64,000 bases of DNA from Echinarachnius parma (taxonomy: Eukaryota > Echinodermata > Echinoidea > Clypeasteroida > Echinarachniidae): assembly GCA_037951105.1 (NCBI GenBank), contig JBAMJV010009705.1, forward strand, positions 19,607 through 83,606, given 5' to 3'. Both the position numbers and the translations under genes were made by a program. Positions 10,002 to 20,692 of this stretch are shown in pieces. Each line of letters opens with the position of its first letter. The stretch's first letter is position 1. The notes under the pieces are model-generated. The model was not told the DNA's origin, made no database searches, and saw nothing but the letters and a program-made list of their open reading frames with translations.

Positions 10002-10985
10002 CACACACAACGCGTCGCCGATAGCACACCAAACCGATAGTACGTCACCTACGTCTGCAACCCCTAGCCTTAAGGCCGCGCACGCCAACAATTCCCCACT
10101 CCTGACGACGGATAGTCAACCTATTCGAAACGTCGAGCCCCTCCTACCATCCACCCTCTCCTTTCTAGGACTACCAACAGTCCTTTCTAGGACTACCAAC
10201 TGTCCCTTTTAGGACTCTCCTAGAAAGAATACCAACAGTCCTTTTTAGGACTATCCCAACAGTCCTTTCTAGGACTACCAACAGTCCTTTCTAGGACTAC
10301 CAACAGTTCTTTTTAGGACTCTCCTAGAAAGAATACCAACAGTCCTTTTCAGGACTACCAACAGTCCTTTCTAGGACTACCATAGTCCTTTTCAGGACTC
10401 ACCAATCCACCCATCTCACATGGTGCAACCGCAAACCACACGTATTATATGTAAATATTATATTACATACAGAGTTATTGGTACGCACGTCTTTATAGTC
10501 TTGTTACAGGTAATGGTTCAGTAGTGAATTTAAGATTTGCTAGATTTGAAATACTGTGTTTTGGAGGTAGATCATTCTCAGATGTGAATGATCTCTTTAA
10601 GGGGGGAAATGTGATAGATGGCTTGCCATACAGCGTTTAGAGTAACGCGGCGTTTCGTAGTTTTTGGATGTTCTCGGCAGCACACACAACGCGTCGCCGA
10701 TAGCACACCAAACCGATAGTACGTCACCTAAGTCCGCAACCCCTAGCCTTAAGGCCGCGCACGCCAACAATTCCCCACTCCTGACGACGGATAGTCAACC
10801 TATTCGAAACGTCGAGCCCCTCCTACCATCCACCCTCTCCTCGCAATACCAACAGTCCTTTCCAGGACTATTCCAACAGAAATGTGATAGATGGCTTGCC
10901 ATACAGCGTTTAGAGTAACGCGGCGTTTCGTAGGTTTTGGATGTTTTCGGAGTTTTAACGAACAGGTTTTGATTTTACTCATAAA
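10002..10985. repeat. Unequal tandem duplication containing a 22-bp minisatellite
   Basis: A block of about 160 bp starting CAGCACACACAACGCGTCGC occurs at about 10003-10161 and again at 10677-10843. In the first copy it is followed by about ten variants of a 22-bp unit starting TCCTTTCTAGGACTACCAAC (10160-10400). In the second copy only about two units remain. Each block is then followed by the GTGATAGATGGC repeat. The arrangement is a tandem duplication in which the minisatellite expanded in one copy or contracted in the other. Confidence 0.7.
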
Positions 10986-11388
10986 AACAAATATATATCA
11001 TTTTTATTCTCTTGAAAAGATTTTACATGTTTTAAATAATCTTATAGTTTAGTTATTAGTGGGTAAATGTCAATTTTTTCAAATACTTATATATTAGTAT
11101 ATAATGTTTATTTCATCATCGTTTCTTGCCTTATTCAAATGTAAGTATATCATCCATACATGTACAGAGGGTCCTACGCCTCACTAGCAATAGTTGCTAT
11201 TTCTGCATGGTCCTTTTACCAATTTGTTTGTCTGGACTCTGTTAACATTTCTTACATACATGTATGATTGTTATCTTGTTATCTTTGAACATATTGGTAA
11301 TAAAGGTTTTCATTCATTCATTCATTCATTCAATTAGTTTGGCCAGTATAGATGTTTTCGGTAACTTTCCCAAAACTGTCAATTGACT
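10986..11388. repeat. Retroelement 3' tail remnant ending in CATT repeats
   Basis: The stretch 11150-11335 ends in AATAAAGG followed by five ATTC units, a 3' end style of non-LTR elements. A similar sequence (CTGTTAACATT, then CTTGTTATCTTT) occurs at about 29740-29860 just before a receptor exon. No coding part is present. Confidence 0.4.
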
Positions 11389-11460
11389 TTAAAGTGGTAT
11401 TACAGTAGGCAATGGGGCTGTTTCCATTGTCGTTAACGCAAGAGGACGCCATTCAGAAAC

Positions 11461-11630
11461 TGTTGGGTTCTTAATCACTCAAAGAACGACCACGGTCACT
11501 CATGGTTTACGTTACATGGTGCCATCTTTAATCGAAGCTCATAGCAACAACAACTGAGCCTATGGAAGGCCAACAGATACAATATAATTATGGAACGCTA
11601 ATGGTGTATACAACTTAGTAATACATAACA
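11461..11630 (-). repeat. LTR (3' LTR of the element)
   Basis: A 170-bp direct repeat, starting TGTTGGGTTCTTAATCACTC and ending AATACATAACA on the + strand. It looks the same as the copy at 16478-16647 and is preceded by the target duplication GAAAC. Confidence 0.93.
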
Positions 11631-11645
11631 ACTCTCCCCCCTGCC

Positions 11646-12302
11646 AATTTTAAAAATACAATGTGTCTTTAAGAAATTCCATATCACTCAATGTGACAAA
11701 GGTGGTATAGCCTTACTTTCTTGCAATTGTTGTGAGCATATTTTAAACCTAAGCATTCCAGTAAAGTTATTTTCAATGTCGTACTTGTAAAGGTTTGAAA
11801 TACGGCTAGAAAAGTATAATCATCACTGTTTCCATTATAAAAAATTTCAACTTGCAATCACTTATACATTTTTATAATCGTTCATACACAACCTTAAAAT
11901 CATACGAAATTGTGTTATTTATAATGTAACAAACAAACTTGAAATATAACTTTTCTGTTATGAACAAACATATGTATCTGCTGATCATTGTTAATAAAGG
12001 TACACATAAAATTTCACTTTTGTGTTTCATTGTGCTTCATTGTATGTTGTAATTAAAATATGTATGGAAGCCTAGCAATCTTTTTGCCAGCTCATGTGGA
12101 TAACAAAATAAGCATTAACAGTGTTCCTATCAAATAATCTCAATAACCGTAAACAATGTTAACAATACTTCAAGGTTCTGTGTTTCTTGATAAACTTCTT
12201 CAAACACACTGATTCCAAATGTAACATCATAAATCAGCATCTTTAGTAAGGTTTAAAATACCTTAATTGCCTGTCTTATGATTGGGGTAATGGAAATGTA
12301 CT
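11646..12302. other. Untranslated 3' region inside the LTR retrotransposon
   Basis: This AT-rich stretch lies between the gag-pol stop codon (12303) and the purine tract. No frame resembling an envelope or accessory protein is present on either strand. Confidence 0.6.
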
Positions 12303-15300
12303 TCAAAAACCGGTCTGTCTGTTTACTTCTACTTGTGCTTCTAATCTAGGGAGCATTTGATCTACATGTCTTCGCCAAATGCCTGTTTGCACTTGTATTT
12401 TGTACATCAGTGGTCCTTCTCTGTCCACTATCACACCTGGAACCCACTTTTGTTTTCCTACATAGTCCCTAGCAAGAACAGAGTCTCCTACTTTAAACTC
12501 GCGCAACTTGTCTGCTTTGCTGCGTTTGTCCCTAAGAGACGCTTGGTAGTGTAGCTGCTCAGCGTACCTACGTTCCATGTTTGGACGCAAATTGTCCAAC
12601 CGTATGCGCAGTTGTCTTCTCATGAAGAGTGCTGCTGGCGATTCCCCTGTGACCGCATGTACAGCATTGCGATATGCCAGTAGGAATCTGTCTAGTTTGG
12701 CTTGTGCAGATCCGGTATCGGATCGGGCAGCGCGCACAGCTTGTTTGAGTGTTTGAACAAAACGCTCAGCCTGACCGTTCGTACTCGGATGATACGGTGC
12801 GCTGCATTTGTGCGTGATTCCGTTCTTGTGCACAAATTCTTGAAACTCTGCGGAGGTGAACTGACTACCGTTGTCAGTCACTATGATTTGCGGTAATCCA
12901 TACCTCGCAAACATGGTTCGTAGGGTATCGATAGTGCGTTCTGAGGTGATACTCGACATGATGAATACCTCGGGCCATTTAGAGTACGCATCTACCACGA
13001 CCATGTACGTCAGACCTTCGAATGGTCCCGCGAAATCAACATGGATTCTTTCCATTGGCTTGGACGCTGGAATCCATGGGTGCAGCAGCGTTTGCGATGG
13101 TTGGTTTTGAACAACCTGGCACGTTCCGCATCGTTTTGCATTGTCCTGTATGTGTTGGTCTATCTGTGGCCACCACACGAAACTCCTTGCCACTGCCTTC
13201 ATCTTTACCACACCTAAGTGACCCTCGTGCAATTCCGCAAGAACTGATTTTTGCATTTTGTCAGGGATAATGATGCGCATTCCCCACATGAGTATGCCTC
13301 GTTCAATCGTAATCTCTGTTCTGCGCTTAAAGAATGGTTTCAAATCGCTATCTTCAGCAGCTAGCTGCTTCGGCCAGCCATCCAAAGTATGTCTCAATAC
13401 TCGAGACAGAACAGGATCTTTGCGTGTTGCGTTTCGCAATTCATTGTGTGTTGTTGGAAGCATTTCCACGTGACACACCGACACGTTTTCAGGCTCGCAA
13501 CCATCTGGTTTTGCATTTGCGTCTGGAAGTCTGGAAAAGCAGTCTGCGTTTGCATTTTCCTTCGATGTGCGGTACCGTATTTCGTAGTTGAAGCCTGCAA
13601 GGTACATTGCCCATCTTTGCCTGCGTTCTGCCGCTAGCGCAGGCAAGCTCTTGTGTGGGCCTAGCAGTGCAGTGAGTGGCTTATTGTCTGTAATAAGCGT
13701 GAATCTACGACCGTAGATGTACATATAAAATTTGCGCAAAGCGAACACAATTGCCAATGCTTCTCGCTCAATTTGCGGATACTTCCGTTCCGTTTTGGTG
13801 AGAGACCTTGACGCGAACTGTATTGGTCTTTCTTCACCGTTTGGAAGTATGTGCGACAGCACCGCGCCGATGCCTATGGGACTGGCATCTGTTGCTATGG
13901 AGATCGGTATCTCCGGATCATAGTGAACCAAGAAATCGGAAGCTCGCAGCAATTCTTTCGAATGCTTGAATGCCCGTTCCGCTTCATCGCTCCACACAAA
14001 CTTGTGATCCGATTTCAACAATTCTGTGAGCGGCGCTATTTCGTGAGCCAAATTCGGGATGTACTTGCGGTAATAATTCAACATTCCCAAATACGACCGC
14101 AACTGTGATACATCTGTGGGACTAGAGAGATTTTCGATCTGTTCCACTTTCTCCTCTACTGCGTGTACGCCTTTTGCATCGATCACGTGACCTAGGAATT
14201 GTACCGATTCCTGCACGAACTGGCACTTCTCTTTCTTTAGTGTCAAGTTCCGATCTTCAAGACGTGTGAGCACTTGGTCCAAGTTTGCCAGGTGCTCTTC
14301 CGGGGTTCGACCCGTGACGAGAATGTCGTCCAGATACACTTGTACACCCGGTAGCCCTTGCAACACTTGCTCTATGGTATTCTGCCAAATGGCAGGCGCG
14401 CTGGTGATACCGAACACAAGGCGATTCTGCTGAAACAAACCTTTGTGGGTTGAAACGACCAAGAACTGTTTGGACTCTTCATCCAACTCAATTTGATTGT
14501 AGGCGTGTGCCAAATCAAGGGTTGAGAATAGCATGCCTCCGCTCAGATTAGCCAATATGTCTTCTACATTGATATTGGGGGGCGGTACCTGGTCTAAGAC
14601 TGGGTTTACTGTGGTCTTATAGTTGCCACAAATGCGAACTGACCCATCTTTCTTTGGTATAGCTACAATAGCTGTGCTCCACTCACTATGTTCAATGGGT
14701 GTAAGGACACCACATTTTTGTAGTCTATCCAACTCTTGTTCTACTTGGCCTCTCATAGCATATGGAACTTTGTATGGCCTAGTAGTCACTGGTCTAGCTC
14801 CCTCTTGGACTGAGATGTGTGCTTTAGCCTGGGTCATCCTACCTAGCCTATTCTCAAACAATTTTGAATGTTTGTCTAGGACTCTATCAAGCTCATTCGA
14901 GTGTAGTACCTGGACCTGGTCCTGGTCTACCTTCTGATCTAGGCCTAAGGCTCTATCTCTATGAAGCCTAGTTTGGACTAGAGACTTCCACTCAAGAGGT
15001 ATTATCCCTAGCCAATCACGACCCATCAATGTGTACTCAGTATGTTCGACTACGAACAGACATAGTCTACCACTATACGAACCGTACCTTACCTGGACTT
15101 GGACTTTACCGACTGGTTTGACCTTTTCACCTGTGAAACTCGTGAAGGACTTCCCCGTCTCTTCCATCTGTACATGAGACAAGCACTTTTCATAGTATGA
15201 CAATGGAATCATGCTCACACCAGACCCTGTGTCAACTTCCATTTCTACTATTTTACCTTCAATTTCTACTGGTGCCAAAATGGCTCCATTCTCAGACTTG

Positions 15301-16409
15301 GACCTAGATGTTGAATTTACTCTAAGCATGAACATTGTGTAATCATACACTACTCTGTCCTTACGTCTATCGTTACCATGGTTACCATTGTTATCACCAT
15401 GGTCAGATTCATTCTCTACATCACTAGAGTCAGATTCATTCTCATCACTACTTATCACTGCACATTTCTTTGTGTGATCTTTTGACTTTGACTTTACTCT
15501 GAACTTAGTGTTTTTACTCTTCTGTTCATTGTTCTGTTTCTTTACATGTTTGTCTTTGTTTCGACATTTTCTCTCCAAGTGTCCTTTCTTTTGACAGTTT
15601 CTGCATATTGCTGTTTTGTGCCAACAATCCTCTGGAGCGTGTCTTCCACCACACCGGTAACATTCGGCTTGGTCCTTGTTCCTGTAACCGCTGTTTGACG
15701 CTGCATTACTGCGCTGTTTGCCATAGCCATGTCCATGATGAACCGCATTCACACCGTTGCTGGTCCTGGGCCTGCTTATGTTGCTACCATCTGTGCGTGA
15801 ACTCTGTGACCGCATAGCACGGGCTTCCCCTGCTGCTGTTTCTCGGCTGAGGGCAAAGTCTACAGCCTGTTGAAATGTAAGCTGTGCATTTTCGGAAGCC
15901 TTTTCCATCAATTGGAGCGATGTCGATTCAGAAGTGATCCCGCTTATAAAACGGTCTCTCAATTGCTCATCCAATTTGTCATTGTAACTGCAATTTAAGC
16001 TCAAATGTTTTAGTTGCACAACATACTCACTCGTTGATTCATCTGGTGCTTGATCCCGGCGAATAAACTTACGCCGTTCTGCCACAACCATGGGGGTACT
16101 TTTCAAGTGCTTTCGTAGAATAGCTTTCAGTCCCTGGTATGACTTGGTGAGTGGCGAGGCTGGTGCGACCAAATCTCGAACCAATCCATAGTAGTGAGCC
16201 CCGATCGAGTGCAAAAACATTGCAGTGACTTGTTTATCGCCCTGCCCCTCTCCGCTCGCATCCAGTTGTGCGGCTGGTACCGTTAGCCCATTTGCGATCA
16301 GGTACAGTTCGAAGCGCTCGACGTAGCAATCAAAATCTTCGTTGCCGTCATAGCTCGAACTAAACGGTGGCAAAAATGCCCGATTTTGCCCCACATTTGC
16401 ACTCGTCAT
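12303..16409 (-). CDS. Ty3/gypsy gag-pol polyprotein
   Basis: One uninterrupted frame. Without any ATG requirement it opens at 16475, but that region overlaps the primer-binding site, so I prefer the first ATG at 16409 (protein starts MTSANVGQ, 1368 residues). Numbering from 16475, the domains are: gag at about 45-215; two zinc knuckles at 272-304; aspartic protease with DTGS at 415-418; reverse transcriptase with YLDD at 714-717; RNase H with DAS near 863; integrase zinc finger at about 1083-1119; integrase core with D1147, D1201 (TDNGSQF) and E1237 (NGQAER); then a C-terminal chromatin/DNA-binding-type region. All catalytic residues I checked are present, so the copy looks coding-competent. 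It makes the retrotransposon particle and replicates the element; it is not a host gene. Confidence 0.93.
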   Translation of the reverse strand: MTSANVGQNRAFLPPFSSSYDGNEDFDCYVERFELYLIANGLTVPAAQLDASGEGQGDKQVTAMFLHSIGAHYYGLVRDLVAPASPLTKSYQGLKAILRKHLKSTPMVVAERRKFIRRDQAPDESTSEYVVQLKHLSLNCSYNDKLDEQLRDRFISGITSESTSLQLMEKASENAQLTFQQAVDFALSRETAAGEARAMRSQSSRTDGSNISRPRTSNGVNAVHHGHGYGKQRSNAASNSGYRNKDQAECYRCGGRHAPEDCWHKTAICRNCQKKGHLERKCRNKDKHVKKQNNEQKSKNTKFRVKSKSKDHTKKCAVISSDENESDSSDVENESDHGDNNGNHGNDRRKDRVVYDYTMFMLRVNSTSRSKSENGAILAPVEIEGKIVEMEVDTGSGVSMIPLSYYEKCLSHVQMEETGKSFTSFTGEKVKPVGKVQVQVRYGSYSGRLCLFVVEHTEYTLMGRDWLGIIPLEWKSLVQTRLHRDRALGLDQKVDQDQVQVLHSNELDRVLDKHSKLFENRLGRMTQAKAHISVQEGARPVTTRPYKVPYAMRGQVEQELDRLQKCGVLTPIEHSEWSTAIVAIPKKDGSVRICGNYKTTVNPVLDQVPPPNINVEDILANLSGGMLFSTLDLAHAYNQIELDEESKQFLVVSTHKGLFQQNRLVFGITSAPAIWQNTIEQVLQGLPGVQVYLDDILVTGRTPEEHLANLDQVLTRLEDRNLTLKKEKCQFVQESVQFLGHVIDAKGVHAVEEKVEQIENLSSPTDVSQLRSYLGMLNYYRKYIPNLAHEIAPLTELLKSDHKFVWSDEAERAFKHSKELLRASDFLVHYDPEIPISIATDASPIGIGAVLSHILPNGEERPIQFASRSLTKTERKYPQIEREALAIVFALRKFYMYIYGRRFTLITDNKPLTALLGPHKSLPALAAERRQRWAMYLAGFNYEIRYRTSKENANADCFSRLPDANAKPDGCEPENVSVCHVEMLPTTHNELRNATRKDPVLSRVLRHTLDGWPKQLAAEDSDLKPFFKRRTEITIERGILMWGMRIIIPDKMQKSVLAELHEGHLGVVKMKAVARSFVWWPQIDQHIQDNAKRCGTCQVVQNQPSQTLLHPWIPASKPMERIHVDFAGPFEGLTYMVVVDAYSKWPEVFIMSSITSERTIDTLRTMFARYGLPQIIVTDNGSQFTSAEFQEFVHKNGITHKCSAPYHPSTNGQAERFVQTLKQAVRAARSDTGSAQAKLDRFLLAYRNAVHAVTGESPAALFMRRQLRIRLDNLRPNMERRYAEQLHYQASLRDKRSKADKLREFKVGDSVLARDYVGKQKWVPGVIVDREGPLMYKIQVQTGIWRRHVDQMLPRLEAQVEVNRQTGF

Positions 16410-16477
16410 TATGTCAGTACGTGGTTGACTTGTCAAAGATGAAATTTCACATTTCACTGTCCATCTCGTCGCCAATT

Positions 16478-16647
16478 TGTTGGGTTCTTAATCACTCAAA
16501 GAACGACCACGGTCACTCATGGTTTACGTTACATGGTGCCATCTTTAATCGAAGCTCATAGCAACAACAACTGAGCCTATGGAAGGCCAACAGATACAAT
16601 ATAATTATGGAACGCTAATGGTGTATACAACTTAGTAATACATAACA
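16478..16647 (-). repeat. LTR (5' LTR of the element)
   Basis: The second 170-bp direct repeat. It is the upstream LTR for the minus-strand element and carries the putative promoter. It is followed on the right by the target duplication GAAAC. It matches the copy at 11461-11630 with no difference that I can see. Confidence 0.93.
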
Positions 16648-16652
16648 GAAAC

Positions 16653-16855
16653 CCGCCTCAAAAATATTGCGAATATGATTCTTTGTTGATATACTTGTGT
16701 AATAGAAATATTTTCTCTTCTTTTCTGAACCGATTTCGATCATACAAAGTTTATGTGTTTTTTTTCCAAATATTACTCTTCATTTTTCATAACCGCACAA
16801 ATAAATTATTTCTTGAACCACCCTCTCAACAAAAACTTTAACCTTACTTTAAACA
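16653..16855 (-). mobile_element. Degraded MITE family A, split by the LTR element
   Basis: The sequence resembles the reverse orientation of family A: TTCTGAACCGATTT, ATCATACAAAGTT, then AATTATTTCTTGAACC and CTTTAA. The stretch 11389-11455 (TTTAAAGTGGTATTACAGTA and on) resembles the other end. The LTR retrotransposon therefore probably inserted into an old family A copy. Confidence 0.5.
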
Positions 16856-17253
16856 ATCGTGAATTGTATTAAGCATATTTCGAATAGAAAGTAAACTGGA
16901 AAGTGCAATTGTGTTTGACAATGTTTTTAAATTAGAACGAAATTGACGAATGATAATTGCACGGACATCATGTATTCCACATTTTGCTTTCACATAATAC
17001 TTACAGACCATATCAAAATGAAACTTAAAATAGTGGTTTTTCTATGTTCTAGTACACCATGTAGACAGGTTGACAATGTTTATGAATTCACATACAAACT
17101 GCGTTTCGGATTTGTGAGTGTTTATATAGACAGATGGTCTTTATACACATGTGATCCCTAAAACAGGTTTGACTGTGTTATAGTAAACGCAATTATATTT
17201 TTAATGAGACTACCGGTTTATATGATTTATTTATCTAATCTGCGTCAATTATA

Positions 17254-17764
17254 CAGGGTGGCCCCCAAAAAAACAGAACGGGGCACTTCCCAAAATATAG
17301 TAACAAATGTATTATGTCCATCGGATAGGGTGTCTTTTCAAATGAACAACGATACCAAGAACAGTCAATTCGGTCGTGTAGTTTTTGTTTTAGAGCGCTG
17401 TGAGTGACACCATGTCAGGTTCTCTTTTTTTGTCAATCTTTAACAAGTCAATGCTTGATATTCGCATGTACCGCCTTTCATAGCGTTGATAACGCGCGCC
17501 ATTGTTAGTGTGCACTCAGCCGTGTGCCGAGAGAATAGGCATGGTCGATCAATGGTATTACGGGCAGGGAGTGCATATTACCTGGCGCCGACTAGGTACA
17601 AATTCACAACAAATTGAACCTGACATGGCCTCACTCGCAGAGTCCTAACAAAATCTTGTATTGGTATCGTTGTTCATTGGAAAGGACACCCTATCCGATG
17701 GACATGTTCATTTTGTTACTTTATTTTGGGAAGTGACCCGTTCCGTTTTGTTTTGGCCACCCTG
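17254..17764. mobile_element. Long-arm foldback element with TA target site
   Basis: Starts CAGGGTGGCC and ends GGCCACCCTG, with TA on both sides. The inverted arms extend about 180 bp (17254-17440 and 17585-17764) at high but imperfect identity, leaving a short spacer. No transposase is encoded. TA flanks and CAGGG-type ends suggest a non-autonomous Tc1/mariner-like element. The same CCACCCTGTA end appears alone at about 54824, just upstream of MRPL15. Confidence 0.75.
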
Positions 17765-18684
17765 TATAGTCGGAAGAAAATACACAGGTTAATTGACTTA
17801 CGTGGTTACAAGGCAATCACGATATCTTCGATATGATTTTCAGGTGATTAACCAATAAAGGATTAATTTCCAATTTTCTTCAAACGATTAATCAAGACTA
17901 CTGTTCACTGTAAATCTGCGTCATAATATAATTTCGGTAGCAAATAAACAAGTTAATTATCAATTTAAGATATCTTCAACATGATTTCTCAGGTGATTAA
18001 ACAACAAGAAGTGTGCGTTTCCCTATTTTTCCCGAAGCAGGTAGACCATATCATTGTCAATAACATTATACTTCATGCAAAACCAATGGCGTATCCTGGA
18101 TTAACACAAAAAGGGGGGGGGGGGGGCGAAGATCACATGAACCGGCCTTAAGCTGGGTGCCGTTATGTTAGGGAAGCGAACTACAGAGAAGGATGGAGAA
18201 AGGTGGTTGCCAAGCCACTGGTGAAGCCCCTATACATGTTATAAGGCCAGTTAGGCTACATGGTAGCAGGAGGTTAGGTGAGGTGAAGGGAGAGGGGCGG
18301 CAAGCTTGAGAATAAAGTAAACGTTCGATGTAAGGTGCAAGATATAAAGGAATACGTTATGAAAGTTTGAACAAATTGGTCACAATTTGGAGGGGAACAC
18401 AACTGTCCCTTTTATGCACCCCTCAGTTACGCCAGTCATTTGACAAAACAAACACGAACAAAATCTCATAAATACCGCGTTCTGCATATTTCAATTGTGA
18501 ACTGCTCAGTCATAAAAATACATAATTTGTTCCCTTTGTAAAAAAAACAGATTTATTTCATCCTTTTGTCATGGTTGTTGAGCACGGGGAATATGAATCC
18601 AATTACTCATCGAGCGTGCTCTTTCTCTACCTAATATTGGACGCTTTGTTCGAGAAGGTGATATTGTGTAGCAGAGGTGGGCCA
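17765..18684. other. Spacer with poly-G tract
   Basis: No gene is recognised. There is a poly-G tract at about 18113-18127. The stretch 18418-18450 (CGCCAGTCATTTGACAAAAC) shares words with 36056-36085, so both are probably fragments of one repeat family. Confidence 0.4.
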
Positions 18685-18945
18685 GGGGGTGTTTCTAAGT
18701 TGGACTTTAAAAGTATGGAAAGCCACTAGTTTCTTTTACAAATTATTTTAAAAGTTCTTTTTCATAAATCATTCATATTTTCTATTATCAAGGAGATTCC
18801 ATGTTTTTGATGTAAAATTCATGAGCGTCTAAAATGCTTGCATTCTTGCTTTTGAATAGTTTTATTCTAAGGTTACACATGGCTTTCCATATAGTTAAGT
18901 CCAACTTAGAGTCAAGTTCAAATTAGGATCTTTGCGAAACGCCCC
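18685..18945. mobile_element. MITE family F, copy 1
   Basis: The ends GGGGTGTTTC..AAGTTGGACTT and AAGTCCAACTT..GAAACGCCCC are inverted. A second copy lies at 20793-21130. It is short, AT-rich and non-coding. Confidence 0.6.
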
Positions 18946-20001
18946 AGGATGCAATCACCCCTAGCTCGACACTGCTAGGACGTAATTGTGGAGGTGTTGT
19001 TTTGTGGCAAGAACGGTTTGGGCGCTTTGCTCATGATAATAAGGCCTAGGGTTCGAAACTGAATATTCTCTAACATTTACGAGTACAGTAATGTTATTCT
19101 CTACCCAGGTAATTTTAATTAACCGCTAAAAAAACGCCAAATTCTCCTAAGCTAATACATACCAGTTGTATAAGTTACATACTTATATTACTATTTGAAC
19201 ATAGTAGATTCCCTTCTAGTTTTAAAATGTGTTAATCTCATTTCGCTCAAGCTCGTTCAATCGCCACAAGAGCTCTTTGTATAAACAGCGTACCATTATG
19301 ATATTATTCGACGTTCTCGAATATTGTATTGACTCTATCACGGTGCATTGCACCGCAACAATAAAACCACAAAGTTGCAAAGGACTAACAGTCAGAGTAA
19401 CGATTGCCCAAAAATGTATCTGCTTATTCCACAAATTTAGAAGGCTTTTCATCAGCTTTGGAATAAATTACCATATTGTTGGTATGAATACAATTCATGC
19501 CCGTCTAATGTATTGCGTGCAATGTGTGCGCTGAGTGTATTACCACAGCGCATAATAATAGTGGCAGGCGGTTTGTCACGGAGTTGGTTACGTCGTCAAT
19601 ATACATGAATGCTTGAATTTGCAATGTAATACCTTTGGATAAATTGTGCTTTTTATTATCAGTATTATACGAGCGTTTTTATAACCTTTTGCTACTACTC
19701 ATCACAAAGATATCTCAGCATCTGGAATATTGATAATGTGATTTATACAGTTTAGTATGTCCTACCCAACGTTATATGTCATGATGGATATTGTCGTCTT
19801 TTTTAGTGGTACTCGCACGACAGCCGTTAACGATGATCATGATGATTATAATTAAAACCTGGATCAGTAGTGCTGGTTTAATATGGAACCTTGGGTGTTC
19901 TAGTGTCATACTTGAATTAAACCATTGACAACTAAAAAAAAAAACAAGGATATCTCGGATTCAAATATAACACGGAGGATGCGTTCTAGGAGGAAATGGT
20001 T
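18946..20001. other. Spacer upstream of the first receptor
   Basis: No exon is recognised. A segment at about 19913-19995 (AAACCATTGA, GGATATCTCGGATT, GGATGCGTT) recurs at 20258-20335, a pair of diverged direct repeats that bracket the 35-bp tandem repeat. The promoter of the receptor starting at 20614 should lie here or nearby, but I cannot point to defined elements. Confidence 0.4.
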
Positions 20002-20142
20002 GTGTCTCCTACATGAGATGCCATAACGGATTGATTGTGTCTCCTACATGAGATGCCATAACGGATTGATTGTGTCTCCTACATGAGATGCCATAACGGA
20101 TTGATTGTGTCTCCTACATGAGATGCCATAACGGATTATTGT
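20002..20142. repeat. 35-bp tandem repeat, four copies
   Basis: Four head-to-tail copies of a 35-bp unit starting TTGTGTCTCCTACATGAGAT, essentially identical except at the edges. It lies about 480 bp upstream of the receptor start codon. Near-identity points to a recent expansion, or to an assembly artefact. Confidence 0.85.
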
Positions 20143-20613
20143 CAACATTTCAGTAGAGAAATACAACACTCGTGGTATTGGTAACAGAGGAAGGTTAATG
20201 TTGATTAAAACTTGAAGGATAATTTCGAATTTATCATGGCTTTTATAGCATCATACTTGAGTTAAACCATTGATTATACTGTATTATACTTAGGAAAGGA
20301 TATCTCGGATTTTGATGGTGGATGCGTTTTTAAGCTCCAATGTCATGAACGTGGGGATGGTATCATAATGGACATTCGTTCGTCACCAGTTCGAGTTGAG
20401 ACTATACAGCAGTTGTTCGAATGGTAACATAATGATTACAGCGTCATGAGAAGATCCCTGGTTTAATAGTGGCCTTCCTAGTATGGAACATAATTTTAAG
20501 CCTTTGAACACTGAAAATAACACCTCAGTTTGGGGGTTGTTGAGAACTTTGTGTTGATAAGCAAATTAATGATTCTTCTTTAAAAAGCGTGTTAAAGTCG
20601 CATTTACTTCGTG

Positions 20614-20692
20614 ATGAAACTTATCTACATTTTGCTGCATGTATTTCACGTGCAGTTCCTGCTTTGGAACCACGTTCGGGCTGAGAACCAAG
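20614..20692 (+). CDS. Exon 1, signal peptide, of the SRCR/MAM receptor
   Basis: ATG at 20614; 26 codons plus one base, ending at donor GTATGT (phase 1). The product has a basic Lys near the start, a hydrophobic core and a likely cleavage after VRA. The length of 79 nt and the phase match exon 1 of the paralogue at 37114 exactly. Confidence 0.65.

Larger units (their letters stand above)
11461..16647 (-). mobile_element. Complete Ty3/gypsy LTR retrotransposon
   Basis: A 5187-bp element. The 170-bp LTRs at 11461-11630 and 16478-16647 appear identical by eye. On the + strand they start TG and end CA. GAAAC flanks both sides (11456-11460 and 16648-16652) as a 5-bp target duplication. Read on the minus strand, a primer-binding-site-like TGGCGACGAGATGG lies 3 bases after the 5' LTR. 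A purine-rich GGCAGGGGGGAGAGT lies directly before the 3' LTR. A single gag-pol frame occupies the interior, with about 670 bp of non-coding sequence before the 3' LTR and no envelope frame. LTR identity suggests a very recent insertion. A Mag-like clade is possible but needs phylogeny. Confidence 0.93.

Noticed and set aside
12357-14937. Several + strand frames of 60-104 codons inside the LTR retrotransposon
   Set aside because: They are antisense shadows of the gag-pol frame and show no domain.
20002-20142. A CRISPR-like array
   Set aside because: The 35-bp units are contiguous, without unique spacers, in a eukaryotic intergenic region.
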